Of a DNA stretch of 64,000 bases, positions 56,592-64,000 are shown piece after piece. The translations under genes were made by a program, and so were the position numbers. Positions within the stretch are counted from its first letter, which is position 1; each line of letters starts with the position of its first letter. Under the pieces are notes generated by a model. That model saw nothing but the letters and a program-made list of their open reading frames with translations. It made no database searches and had not been told where the DNA came from. Source of the stretch: JBLHZY01 sp050633265 (GTDB lineage: Bacteria; Pseudomonadota; Alphaproteobacteria; Rhodobacterales; Rhodobacteraceae); assembly GCA_050633265.1 (NCBI GenBank), contig JBOEGE010000001.1, positions 472,317 to 536,316 of the forward strand, in the 5' to 3' direction.

Positions 56592-59255
56592 TTATGCGCC
56601 CGGTTTAGCGGATGATTGCTCGGCCACTTTGGCGGCTGTCTCGCCAAATTGCGTGCCCGCGCCGCCGTCTGCCTTGGACCAGTCGCGCTTCACCCCAAGC
56701 CAAAGCAGGATATTCGAGGCCACAAAGACCGAAGAATACGTCCCCACAATCACGCCCAAAGTCATCGCAAAGACAAAGCCGCGGATCACATCGCCGCCCA
56801 AGATCAACAGCGCAATCAGCGCAAGCAATGTCGTGCCCGATGTCATCACTGTGCGGCTCATCGTCTCGTTGATTGAGAGGTTCAACACGCCGCCAAGTTC
56901 GAGCTTTTTATACTTGCGCAGGTTCTCGCGGACCCGATCAAACACCACCACCGTATCATTGAGCGAGTAGCCAACGATCGTTAGCAGCGCCGCAATAATC
57001 GACAGATCAAACGGGATGCCAAACAGCGCAAATATCCCGATCGTGATCAACACATCATGGATCAGCGCCGCCACAGCCCCAAGCGCAAACTGCCACTCAA
57101 AGCGCAGCCAGATATAGAACAAAACCGCCGCCATCGCCGCCAAAACAGCATAGATCGCCGCCTTCACCAGCTCGCCCGAAACCTTGGGCCCAACGCTTTC
57201 CACCGAAGGAAATGTGATTGAGGGATCAACAGTTTGCAGCGCCGCTTCAACGGCCGCGACTGTCTCAACCGAGACCGCATCCGTTTCGTCCTGGGCCTCG
57301 ATCCGCACCATGGCAACGTTTTCATCTTCGGCAAATGTTGGATCAAACACCTCCGTTACAGAGACATCCCCAAGCCCAAGCGGCGCAATGGCTGCGCGGT
57401 ATGCACCTACATCAACCGTCTGAACAGATTGGGTGCGAATGGTTGTCCCGCCGCGAAAATCAATCCCGAAATTCAGCCCCATAATCAAGAACAAGCCGAT
57501 GGACAAAACAACCGCCAGCACCGATGCGCCAAAGGTAAAGCGGCCACGGCGAAAGAAATCCCACTTGGTCTCTTGAGGCACAAGTTTCAGCCCCTTGAGC
57601 TCAAACCCTTTGGCGCGTTTCGGGTTCATCCACATCACAACGATCGCGCGGGTCACATAGATCGCGGTAAAGACCGATGTGACAATCCCAAACACCAGCG
57701 TGACCGCAAAGCCCTTCACCGGGCCAGAGCCCATGACAAACAGGATCACAGCGGTGATGAAAGTGGTGATATTGGCATCAATAATCGCCGAAAGCGCCTT
57801 TTCATAGCCAAGCTCAATCGCGCGGCCCGCCCCTTTGGCGGTGCGCAGCTCTTCGCGGATCCGCTCAAACACCAGCACATTGGCATCAACCGCCATCCCG
57901 ATGGTCAAAACAATCCCGGCAATCCCCGGCAACGTCAGCGTTGCACCAACGACCGAAAGCAGGCCAAAAATCAGCCCAACGTTGATCAGCAAAGCGATAT
58001 TGGCAAAGACGCCAAACGTGCCATAGCTCACCACCATAAAGATCAGCACCGCAGCAAAGGCCACGATACAAGCGATCTTCCCGGCCTGGATCGAATCCGC
58101 CCCCAGCTCTGGGCCAATGGTGCGCTCTTCTAAGAAATTCAGCTCGGCCGGCAAAGCGCCAGCACGCAAAAGGATCGCCAGATTGGTGCTTTCCTCGATG
58201 GAAAAACTGCCGGTGATCTGGCCGGAGCCGCCGCGAATGGCCGTTTGGATCACCGGGGCGGAAATCACCTCATCATCCAAAACAATGGCGAAAGGCGCGC
58301 CGATATTCTCGGCCGTGTAATCGCCAAACTTGCGCGCGCCAGGGCCGTTGAATTTGAAACTTACCGCCGGGCGGCCATTTTGATCAAAGCTCGGCTGGCT
58401 ATCTGTCAGCTGCTCGCCGGTTACAACGGGCGCATCCTCGATGATATAATAGACGCCTTCCTCATCGGCAGAGGGCAGAATGGAATTGCGCGCGCCGGGG
58501 TTCTGGGCGCTGTTTGTGGTGCGCGAAACAACCGGGTTAAAGGTCAGCTGCGCGGTCGTCCCGATCAAGGCTTTGAGCTCAGCAGCCGAGCCGATCCCGG
58601 GCACTTGGATCAAGATCCGGTCATTGCCAACGCGCTGAATGGTTGGCTCGCGGGTGCCGACCTCATCCACACGGCGGCGAATGATCTCAAGGCTTTGCAG
58701 GATGGTGCGATCATCCGTGGCAAGCTTTTCCGCCTCGGAGAATTTCACGATCAATGTGTTGCCGACAGCGCTTGCCTCAATATCCGTCTGGCCAACGGAG
58801 GTGAGCGACACAACCGGCGTTGCCTGCGCGCGCACGATCTCAAGCGCCGTGGGCATCCCCGCTATCTCACTGATTTGAATATGTAATTCATCCGCAGGGC
58901 CCGGCACTTCGCGGATCGTACCCACCGTGGCGCGCTCGTCCCGCAGGGCGCGGCGCAGCTCGGGCCAAAGCGCTTCCATACGGGCTTCATAGACATCACC
59001 AAGCTGCACCTCGGCCAAAAGATGCGCCCCGCCGCGCAGATCAAGCCCAAGGTTCACCAGCGCATTTGGCGCCCAAGAGGGCCAGGCATCGCGCGCAGCG
59101 GCAAGCGCGGGCGTCTCGCCTTGAAGCTCAATCGCGGCGCGCGCATCATTATGCCCCTCAACCCGCGAATAAAATCCATTGGGCGCGGCAAAGGCCAGGC
59201 CCAGCAAGCAAATGCCCCAAATGACGATCCGTTTGAACAGCGAAAATTGCAGCAT
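56592..59255 (-). CDS. secDF: Protein translocase subunit SecDF (fused SecD and SecF)
   Basis: 887 residues in one continuous frame. The SecD half (1 to about 550) has NLGLDLRGGAHLLAEVQLGD, a large periplasmic part and TIGMAVDANVLVFERIREEL. The SecF half begins near residue 557 (KLVPQETKWDFFRRGRFTFG), with FGIDFRGGTTIRTQ and VGYSLNDTVVVFDRVRENLR. About 12 membrane helices in total. It uses the proton gradient to pull exported proteins through SecYEG. In several relatives I recall secD and secF being separate genes; here they are fused without loss. Its 5' neighbour is yajC. Confidence 0.95.
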   Translation of the reverse strand: MLQFSLFKRIVIWGICLLGLAFAAPNGFYSRVEGHNDARAAIELQGETPALAAARDAWPSWAPNALVNLGLDLRGGAHLLAEVQLGDVYEARMEALWPELRRALRDERATVGTIREVPGPADELHIQISEIAGMPTALEIVRAQATPVVSLTSVGQTDIEASAVGNTLIVKFSEAEKLATDDRTILQSLEIIRRRVDEVGTREPTIQRVGNDRILIQVPGIGSAAELKALIGTTAQLTFNPVVSRTTNSAQNPGARNSILPSADEEGVYYIIEDAPVVTGEQLTDSQPSFDQNGRPAVSFKFNGPGARKFGDYTAENIGAPFAIVLDDEVISAPVIQTAIRGGSGQITGSFSIEESTNLAILLRAGALPAELNFLEERTIGPELGADSIQAGKIACIVAFAAVLIFMVVSYGTFGVFANIALLINVGLIFGLLSVVGATLTLPGIAGIVLTIGMAVDANVLVFERIREELRTAKGAGRAIELGYEKALSAIIDANITTFITAVILFVMGSGPVKGFAVTLVFGIVTSVFTAIYVTRAIVVMWMNPKRAKGFELKGLKLVPQETKWDFFRRGRFTFGASVLAVVLSIGLFLIMGLNFGIDFRGGTTIRTQSVQTVDVGAYRAAIAPLGLGDVSVTEVFDPTFAEDENVAMVRIEAQDETDAVSVETVAAVEAALQTVDPSITFPSVESVGPKVSGELVKAAIYAVLAAMAAVLFYIWLRFEWQFALGAVAALIHDVLITIGIFALFGIPFDLSIIAALLTIVGYSLNDTVVVFDRVRENLRKYKKLELGGVLNLSINETMSRTVMTSGTTLLALIALLILGGDVIRGFVFAMTLGVIVGTYSSVFVASNILLWLGVKRDWSKADGGAGTQFGETAAKVAEQSSAKPGA

Positions 59256-59324
59256 ATGCCTGCCCTAGTTTAGCCCCGTGCCAATGCGATGGCGCAGCCC
59301 TCAAAAGGCCGCGCCAATCCGCCT

Positions 59325-59651
59325 TTAGGCCGCAGGTTCTGTTTTTGAAACAACGTTTGCGAGGGTCGATTTGATCACGCGCACTTTTACACCATCCGCG
59401 ATTTCGACTTCAACTTCGGCGTCATCACGCACTTTCACAACTTTGCCAACAATGCCGCCCTGCGTGATCACCTGATCGCCGCGCCGCACAGCCATGACCA
59501 TCGCTTTATGCTCTTTGACCTTCTTTTGCTGCGGACGGATCAGCAGAAAATACATGATCCCGAAAATGATCAGAAGGAATGGCAGCTGGCTCATCATCGC
59601 AGAGCCACCCGAGCCCCCGGCAGCCTGTGCAAAAGCAGGAGATGCAAACAT
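59325..59651 (-). CDS. yajC: Preprotein translocase subunit YajC
   Basis: 108 residues with one membrane helix (about 21-39, QLPFLLIIFGIMYFLLIRPQ) followed by the KKVKEHKAMVMAVRRGDQVI and TQGGIVGKVVKVRDDAEVEV segments, the standard YajC pattern. It is part of the SecDF-YajC complex. First gene of the sec/ccm block, divergent from serS. Confidence 0.95.
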   Translation of the reverse strand: MFASPAFAQAAGGSGGSAMMSQLPFLLIIFGIMYFLLIRPQQKKVKEHKAMVMAVRRGDQVITQGGIVGKVVKVRDDAEVEVEIADGVKVRVIKSTLANVVSKTEPAA

Positions 59652-59882
59652 TTGGTCGTCCTTTTAGCTGGTTTCGGGGCGCTCGCCCCTTGTTCAATTG
59701 GCGCGCACACTATCGCCGCCCCTAGGCGAATACAAGCAAACCAAGCCAACAAAACGCCGCCCCAATTTGCGCATTTCAAAATGCCGCACCACGCGCTTTA
59801 GATAGGGGCGCAAAACCCAGTTTCCAACCCCGGCAAAATCCGCCATAAAGCCCGCGAAACAAGCCCTTTTGAGGATAAAACC

Positions 59883-61175
59883 ATGCACGATATCCGCGCG
59901 ATCCGCGAAAACCCCGCCGCTTTTGATGCGCAAATGGCGCGCCGTGGGCTTTCTGGCATCTCTGCGGAAGTGCTGGCCATGGATGAAGCGCGCCGCGCCT
60001 GTATCCAATCCGCCGAAGCAGCCCAAGCCGAGCAAAACCGCGCCTCCAAGCTGGTGGGTGCGGCCAAAGCCAGCGGCGATGAGGCCGAATTTGAGCGCCT
60101 GCGCGCACTTGTGGCCGAGAAAAAAGCCGAAGTCGCCCGCCTCAATGATGAGGCCAAAGCCCAAGATGCGCGCCTGCTCGCGCGTATGCTTGAGCTGCCG
60201 AACGGGCTTTATGAGGATGTGCCTGTTGGCGCGGATGAAACCGACAACGTCGAGATCAACCGCTGGGGCAGCCCGCGCAATTTCGCTTTTGCCCCCAAAG
60301 AGCATTATGAAATTGCCGCTGTTGCTGCGGGGATGGATTTTGAAACAGCGGCCAAATTGTCCGGCGCGCGCTTTGTTTTGCTTTCGGGCGCAGTGGCGCG
60401 GGTGCATCGCGCATTGGCGCAATTCATGCTCGATTTTCACGTCGAAAACCATGGGCTGGTTGAGACCAACACGCCCGTGATGGTACGCGAAGAGATGATG
60501 CTGGGCACCGGCCAGCTGCCGAAATTTGGCGAGGACAGCTATAAAACAACCGATGGGATGTGGTTGATCCCGACCTCGGAAGTGACCCTCACCAATATCG
60601 TGAATAACACAACAATTTCAGAAGATTACCTGCCGCGCCGCTACTGCGCGCATTCACTATGTTTCCGCTCTGAAGCGGGCTCTGCGGGGCGCGATACATC
60701 CGGCATGTTGCGCCAGCACCAGTTTGAAAAAATCGAAATGGTCTCGGTTGTTCATCCTGATCAGTCGCAAGAAGAACACGCCCGCATGACCCGCTGCGCC
60801 GAGGCGATTTTGGAGGCGCTTGAGCTGCCCTATCGCACGGTAAAGCTCTGCGATGGCGATATGGGGGCCACGATGATGCGCACCCATGATTTGGAAGTTT
60901 GGCTGCCCGGCCAAAACACATATCGTGAGATTTCATCCGTTTCGATCGCCGGCGATTATCAAGCCCGCCGGATGAACGCCCGCTTCAAACCCGCCGCGGG
61001 CGGCAAGCCTGAATTTGTGCATACGCTCAATGGTTCGGGCCTTGCCGTGGGCCGCTGTTTGATCGCCGTGTTGGAGAATGGCCAGGAAGAAGATGGCTCT
61101 GTCTCTCTGCCCAAAGCGCTGCATCCTTACCTGCGCGGGCGCACGCGGATTGATGCGCTTGGGGCCTTGGTCTAG
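59883..61175 (+). CDS. serS: Serine-tRNA ligase
   Basis: 430 residues. The N-terminal coiled-coil arm (about 30-100, EQNRASKLVGAAKASGDEAE and EKKAEVARLNDEAKAQDARL) is followed by the class II core: motif 1 around ALAQFMLDFHVENHGLVETN, motif 2 CFRSEAGSAGRDTSGMLRQH with QFEKIEMVSV, and motif 3 HTLNGSGLAVGRCLIAVLEN. GAGG lies before the ATG. It charges tRNA-Ser and tRNA-Sec. It stands alone between divergent yajC and convergent uvrA. Confidence 0.97.
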   Translation: MHDIRAIRENPAAFDAQMARRGLSGISAEVLAMDEARRACIQSAEAAQAEQNRASKLVGAAKASGDEAEFERLRALVAEKKAEVARLNDEAKAQDARLLARMLELPNGLYEDVPVGADETDNVEINRWGSPRNFAFAPKEHYEIAAVAAGMDFETAAKLSGARFVLLSGAVARVHRALAQFMLDFHVENHGLVETNTPVMVREEMMLGTGQLPKFGEDSYKTTDGMWLIPTSEVTLTNIVNNTTISEDYLPRRYCAHSLCFRSEAGSAGRDTSGMLRQHQFEKIEMVSVVHPDQSQEEHARMTRCAEAILEALELPYRTVKLCDGDMGATMMRTHDLEVWLPGQNTYREISSVSIAGDYQARRMNARFKPAAGGKPEFVHTLNGSGLAVGRCLIAVLENGQEEDGSVSLPKALHPYLRGRTRIDALGALV

Positions 61176-61218
61176 CGGCTTTACGCCTGAAATGGGCTTG
61201 GCGCCGGGGGCTTCTGGC

Positions 61219-61256
61219 GGAGCCTCCGGCGGGGATATTTGCACAACTGTGAAATG
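61219..61256 (+). repeat. Dispersed repeat family B, copy 4
   Basis: GGAGCCTCCGGCGGGGATAT, then TTGCACAACTGTGAAATG, in the 101-base gap between the convergent serS and uvrA genes. It is the clearest copy of the family. Confidence 0.85.
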
Positions 61257-61276
61257 GCGCGCGCCTTAAGGGGCGG

Positions 61277-64000
61277 TTATTCGGCGGCGATGCCTTTGCG
61301 CGCCGCGAGCATTTCTTTGAGATAGCGGCCTGTGTGGCTTTGTGTGGATTGGGCGACCTTTTCGGGCGTGCCTGTGGCGACGATCTGCCCGCCGCCATCG
61401 CCGCCTTCGGGGCCGATATCAATGATATGGTCGGCTGTCATGATCACATCGAGGTTATGTTCGATCACGATGACGGAATTGCCTTGATCGACCAGCTCGT
61501 GCAGCACTTCGAGGAGTTTGCGCACATCCTCGAAATGCAGGCCGGTTGTGGGCTCATCAAGGATATAGAGGGTGCGGCCAGTTGAGCGTTTGGAGAGCTC
61601 TTTGGAGAGTTTCACCCGCTGCGCTTCGCCGCCCGAAAGGGTCGTCGCTTGCTGGCCGACTTTGATATAGCCAAGGCCGACGCGCATCAGCGCATCCATC
61701 TTATCGCGGATACTTGGGACGGCTTTGAAGAAGTCTTGGGCATCCTCGACATTCATATCAAGAACGTCGGCTATACTCTTGCCTTTAAAGCGAATTTCCA
61801 GAGTTTCGCGATTGTAGCGCTGGCCTTTACAGGTCTCGCATTCGACGTAGACATCAGGCAGGAAATGCATCTCGATCTTGATCACGCCATCGCCTTGGCA
61901 GGCCTCGCAGCGCCCGCCTTTGACGTTGAAAGAGAAGCGGCCGGGCTTGTAGCCGCGGGCTTTGGACTCGGGCAAACCGGCGAACCAATCGCGGATCGGC
62001 GTGAAGGCGCCTGTGTAGGTTGCCGGGTTGGAGCGCGGGGTGCGGCCAATGGCGCGCTGATCGATATCGATGACTTTGTCGAGCTGCTCAAGCCCCTTGA
62101 TCGTCTCGCAAGGCGCGGGCGTTTGGCGCGCGCCGTTGAGCCGCATGGAGGCGGTTTTGAACAGGGTTTCAATCGTCAGCGTTGATTTGCCGCCGCCTGA
62201 AACGCCTGAGATACAAACGAACTGCCCAAGCGGGAAATCGACCGTGACATTGCGCAGATTGTTGCCGCTGGCTTTGACCACGGTCACTTTTTTACCTGTC
62301 CCCTTGCGCCGTTTTTCGGGCATCGGGATAGAGCGCGCGCCGGAGAGATATTGCCCGGTAAGGGAGGCGGAATCGGCGATGATTTCTGCAGGCGTGCCTT
62401 TGGAAACGACCTGCCCGCCGTGGACCCCTGCGCCGGGGCCGATATCAAAGACGTAATCCGCCTCGCGGATCGCTTCCTCGTCGTGCTCAACCACAATCAC
62501 CGTATTGCCTTGATCGCGCAGGTTTTTCAGCGTTCCGAGCAGGCGATCATTATCGCGCTGATGCAGGCCAATCGAGGGCTCATCGAGCACATAAAGAACG
62601 CCCGTCAACCCGCTGCCGATCTGGCTGGCAAGGCGGATGCGCTGGCTTTCGCCGCCCGAAAGGGTTCCGGCATTGCGCGCGAGGGTCAGATATTCAAGGC
62701 CAACATTGTTGAGAAACCCGAGCCGTTCGCGGATTTCTTTGAGAATGGCGCGGGCGATTTCATTCTTCTGATGGCTCAGCGTTGCGGGGACTTTTTCGCA
62801 CCAATCGGCCGCTTCGCGGATCGAAAGTTGAACCACTTGGCCCGCGTGCAAATCGCCAATACGCACAGCCAAAGCTTCGGGGCGCAGACGGTAGCCTTCG
62901 CAATCGCCGCAGGGCCTATTGTTTTGATAACGCTCGAATTCTTCGCGAATCCAGTTGCTATCCGTCTCGCGGTAGCGCCGCTCCATATTCGGGATCACGC
63001 CCTCAAATGCGCGCGAAACCTCATAGACCCGCCCGCCCTCATCATAGCGAAATTTGATCTCTTCCTTGCCCGAGCCATAGAGGAACACCTGCTGAATGGC
63101 CGGATCGAGATCTTTCCACTTGGCCGATTGTTTGAAACCGTAATGTTTGGCAATCGCTTCAATGGTTTGCAGGAAATACGGGCTCTTGCCTTTGCGCCAG
63201 GGGGCCAGCGCGCCATCGGCAATTTTCAGCGTGACATCGGGCACCACGAGGCGCTCATCAAAGAACAGCTCGACCCCGAGCCCATCGCATGTGGGGCAAG
63301 CGCCAAAGGGGGCGTTAAAGGAAAACAGCCGCGGTTCGATCTCGGGGATGGTGAAGCCGGAAACGGGGCAGGCGAATTTTTCCGAGAAGGTGATGCGGGC
63401 CGGATCGCCCTCTTTCGGGGCCGTTTCAAGGATCGCGATGCCATCGGCCAGATCAAGCGCTGTGCGGAAACTATCAGCAAGCCGGGTCTCCAGCCCTTCG
63501 CGCACGACGATGCGATCCACGACCACATCAATATCGTGGCGGAATTTCTTATCGAGCGTCGGGGCCTCTTCCAACTCATAGAATGCGCCATCGACCTTAA
63601 CGCGCTGATAGCCCTGTTTGCGCAGCTCAAGGAACTCTTTGCGGTATTCGCCCTTGCGATCACGCACGATCGGGGCAAGCAAAAAGGCGCGCGTCCCCTC
63701 CTCCATCGCCATGACCTGATCGACCATATCTTGGACTTGCTGCGCTTCAATCGGCTTGCCGGTTGTTGGGGAATAGGGCGTCCCTGCGCGGGCAAAAAGC
63801 AGGCGCATATAGTCGTAAATTTCGGTCACGGTGCCGACGGTTGAGCGGGGATTTTTCGAGGTTGTCTTTTGCTCAATCGAGATGGCGGGCGAGAGGCCCG
63901 AGATGTGATCCACATCAGGTTTGCCCATCATATCAAGGAATTGGCGCGCATAGGCCGAAAGGCTTTCGACATAGCGGCGCTGCCCTTCGGCATAGATCGT
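61277..64000 (-). CDS. uvrA: Excinuclease ABC subunit A (5'-partial)
   Basis: 908 residues are visible; the N-terminal part lies beyond the window edge. The frame is open to base 64000 through YAEGQRRYVESLSAYARQFL. It contains zinc-finger cysteines in CPVSGFTIPEIEPRLFSF / CPTCDGLG and CEACQGDGVIKIEMHF / CETCKGQRYN, two ABC signatures (LSGGESQRIRLASQIG and LSGGEAQRVKLSKELS), and the second Walker A GVSGGGKSTL. It recognises damaged DNA in nucleotide excision repair. The + strand here is G-rich, unlike the other minus-strand genes of the window. Confidence 0.96.
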   Translation of the reverse strand, partial: TIYAEGQRRYVESLSAYARQFLDMMGKPDVDHISGLSPAISIEQKTTSKNPRSTVGTVTEIYDYMRLLFARAGTPYSPTTGKPIEAQQVQDMVDQVMAMEEGTRAFLLAPIVRDRKGEYRKEFLELRKQGYQRVKVDGAFYELEEAPTLDKKFRHDIDVVVDRIVVREGLETRLADSFRTALDLADGIAILETAPKEGDPARITFSEKFACPVSGFTIPEIEPRLFSFNAPFGACPTCDGLGVELFFDERLVVPDVTLKIADGALAPWRKGKSPYFLQTIEAIAKHYGFKQSAKWKDLDPAIQQVFLYGSGKEEIKFRYDEGGRVYEVSRAFEGVIPNMERRYRETDSNWIREEFERYQNNRPCGDCEGYRLRPEALAVRIGDLHAGQVVQLSIREAADWCEKVPATLSHQKNEIARAILKEIRERLGFLNNVGLEYLTLARNAGTLSGGESQRIRLASQIGSGLTGVLYVLDEPSIGLHQRDNDRLLGTLKNLRDQGNTVIVVEHDEEAIREADYVFDIGPGAGVHGGQVVSKGTPAEIIADSASLTGQYLSGARSIPMPEKRRKGTGKKVTVVKASGNNLRNVTVDFPLGQFVCISGVSGGGKSTLTIETLFKTASMRLNGARQTPAPCETIKGLEQLDKVIDIDQRAIGRTPRSNPATYTGAFTPIRDWFAGLPESKARGYKPGRFSFNVKGGRCEACQGDGVIKIEMHFLPDVYVECETCKGQRYNRETLEIRFKGKSIADVLDMNVEDAQDFFKAVPSIRDKMDALMRVGLGYIKVGQQATTLSGGEAQRVKLSKELSKRSTGRTLYILDEPTTGLHFEDVRKLLEVLHELVDQGNSVIVIEHNLDVIMTADHIIDIGPEGGDGGGQIVATGTPEKVAQSTQSHTGRYLKEMLAARKGIAAE

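Overview
The window looks like chromosomal DNA of an alphaproteobacterium of the Rhodobacteraceae (Roseobacter/Rhodobacter group). The main reasons are a complete RcGTA-type gene transfer agent (GTA) cluster, the yajC-secDF-Mth938-ccmABCDG block, a lipoyl domain fused to the PDH E1-beta subunit, and a divergent nnrD / glnB-glnA locus. Base composition is GC-rich. For most of the window the + strand is strongly C-rich and G-poor between genes.

Layout. 1-4065 (+): pyruvate dehydrogenase E1-alpha (5' end outside the window), a VOC protein, E1-beta and E2, ending in a terminator shared with convergent cysE. 5175-20208 (-): the GTA structural cluster, transcribed right to left: TerS (g1), TerL, portal, protease, capsid, head-tail connectors, tail tube, chaperones, tape measure, distal tail, hub, peptidase, megatron, then a DUF2793 protein and a terminator. 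20501-21702 (-): a RES/Xre toxin-antitoxin pair with a well-defined promoter and dyad operator. 21853-27079 (-): fatty acid synthesis block fabD-fabG-acpP-fabF plus mltG. 27552-32383: accessory segment between fabD and rpsF, with a cytochrome b561-YceI fusion, an AT-rich gene for a GHKL ATPase with a C-terminal HEPN-like RX4H motif, a secreted YceI protein and a two-TM protein. 32935-34186 (+): rpsF-rpsR-rplI. 34612-35943 (-): tig. Then tRNA-Leu(TAG), a small Hint-domain protein, nnrD followed by a probable 42-residue Cys-rich protein, glnB-glnA, an unknown protein, a GAF protein and purB. 44359-46318: two back-to-back ArsR/SRPBCC modules. Then a FliG-like gene, an LpxL-type acyltransferase, a DUF1223 protein and aconitase. 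53346-59651 (-): ccmG-D-C-B-A, Mth938-like, a fused secDF and yajC. 59883-61175 (+): serS. 61277-64000 (-): uvrA, 5' end outside the window.

How the genes work together. Most of the window is core metabolism: acetyl-CoA production, fatty acid synthesis, nitrogen sensing and assimilation, cytochrome c maturation, protein export, translation and DNA repair. The GTA cluster is an intact, co-directional late operon with mostly 4-base overlaps and should encode a complete DNA-transferring particle, apart from regulators and lysis genes that lie elsewhere.

The less ordinary content is as follows: the GHKL-ATPase/HEPN-like gene in its AT-rich island; two ArsR modules that share one promoter-operator layout but use different operator sequences; a terminator-like hairpin in the presumed GTA leader; a Cys-rich micro-gene after nnrD; a dispersed intergenic repeat family with the core TATTTGnnCAA; a decayed nnrD-like fragment beside a 25-bp tandem repeat; and a change of GC skew between about 59.9 and 61.2 kb. 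All calls are from reading the sequence; no database search was run.
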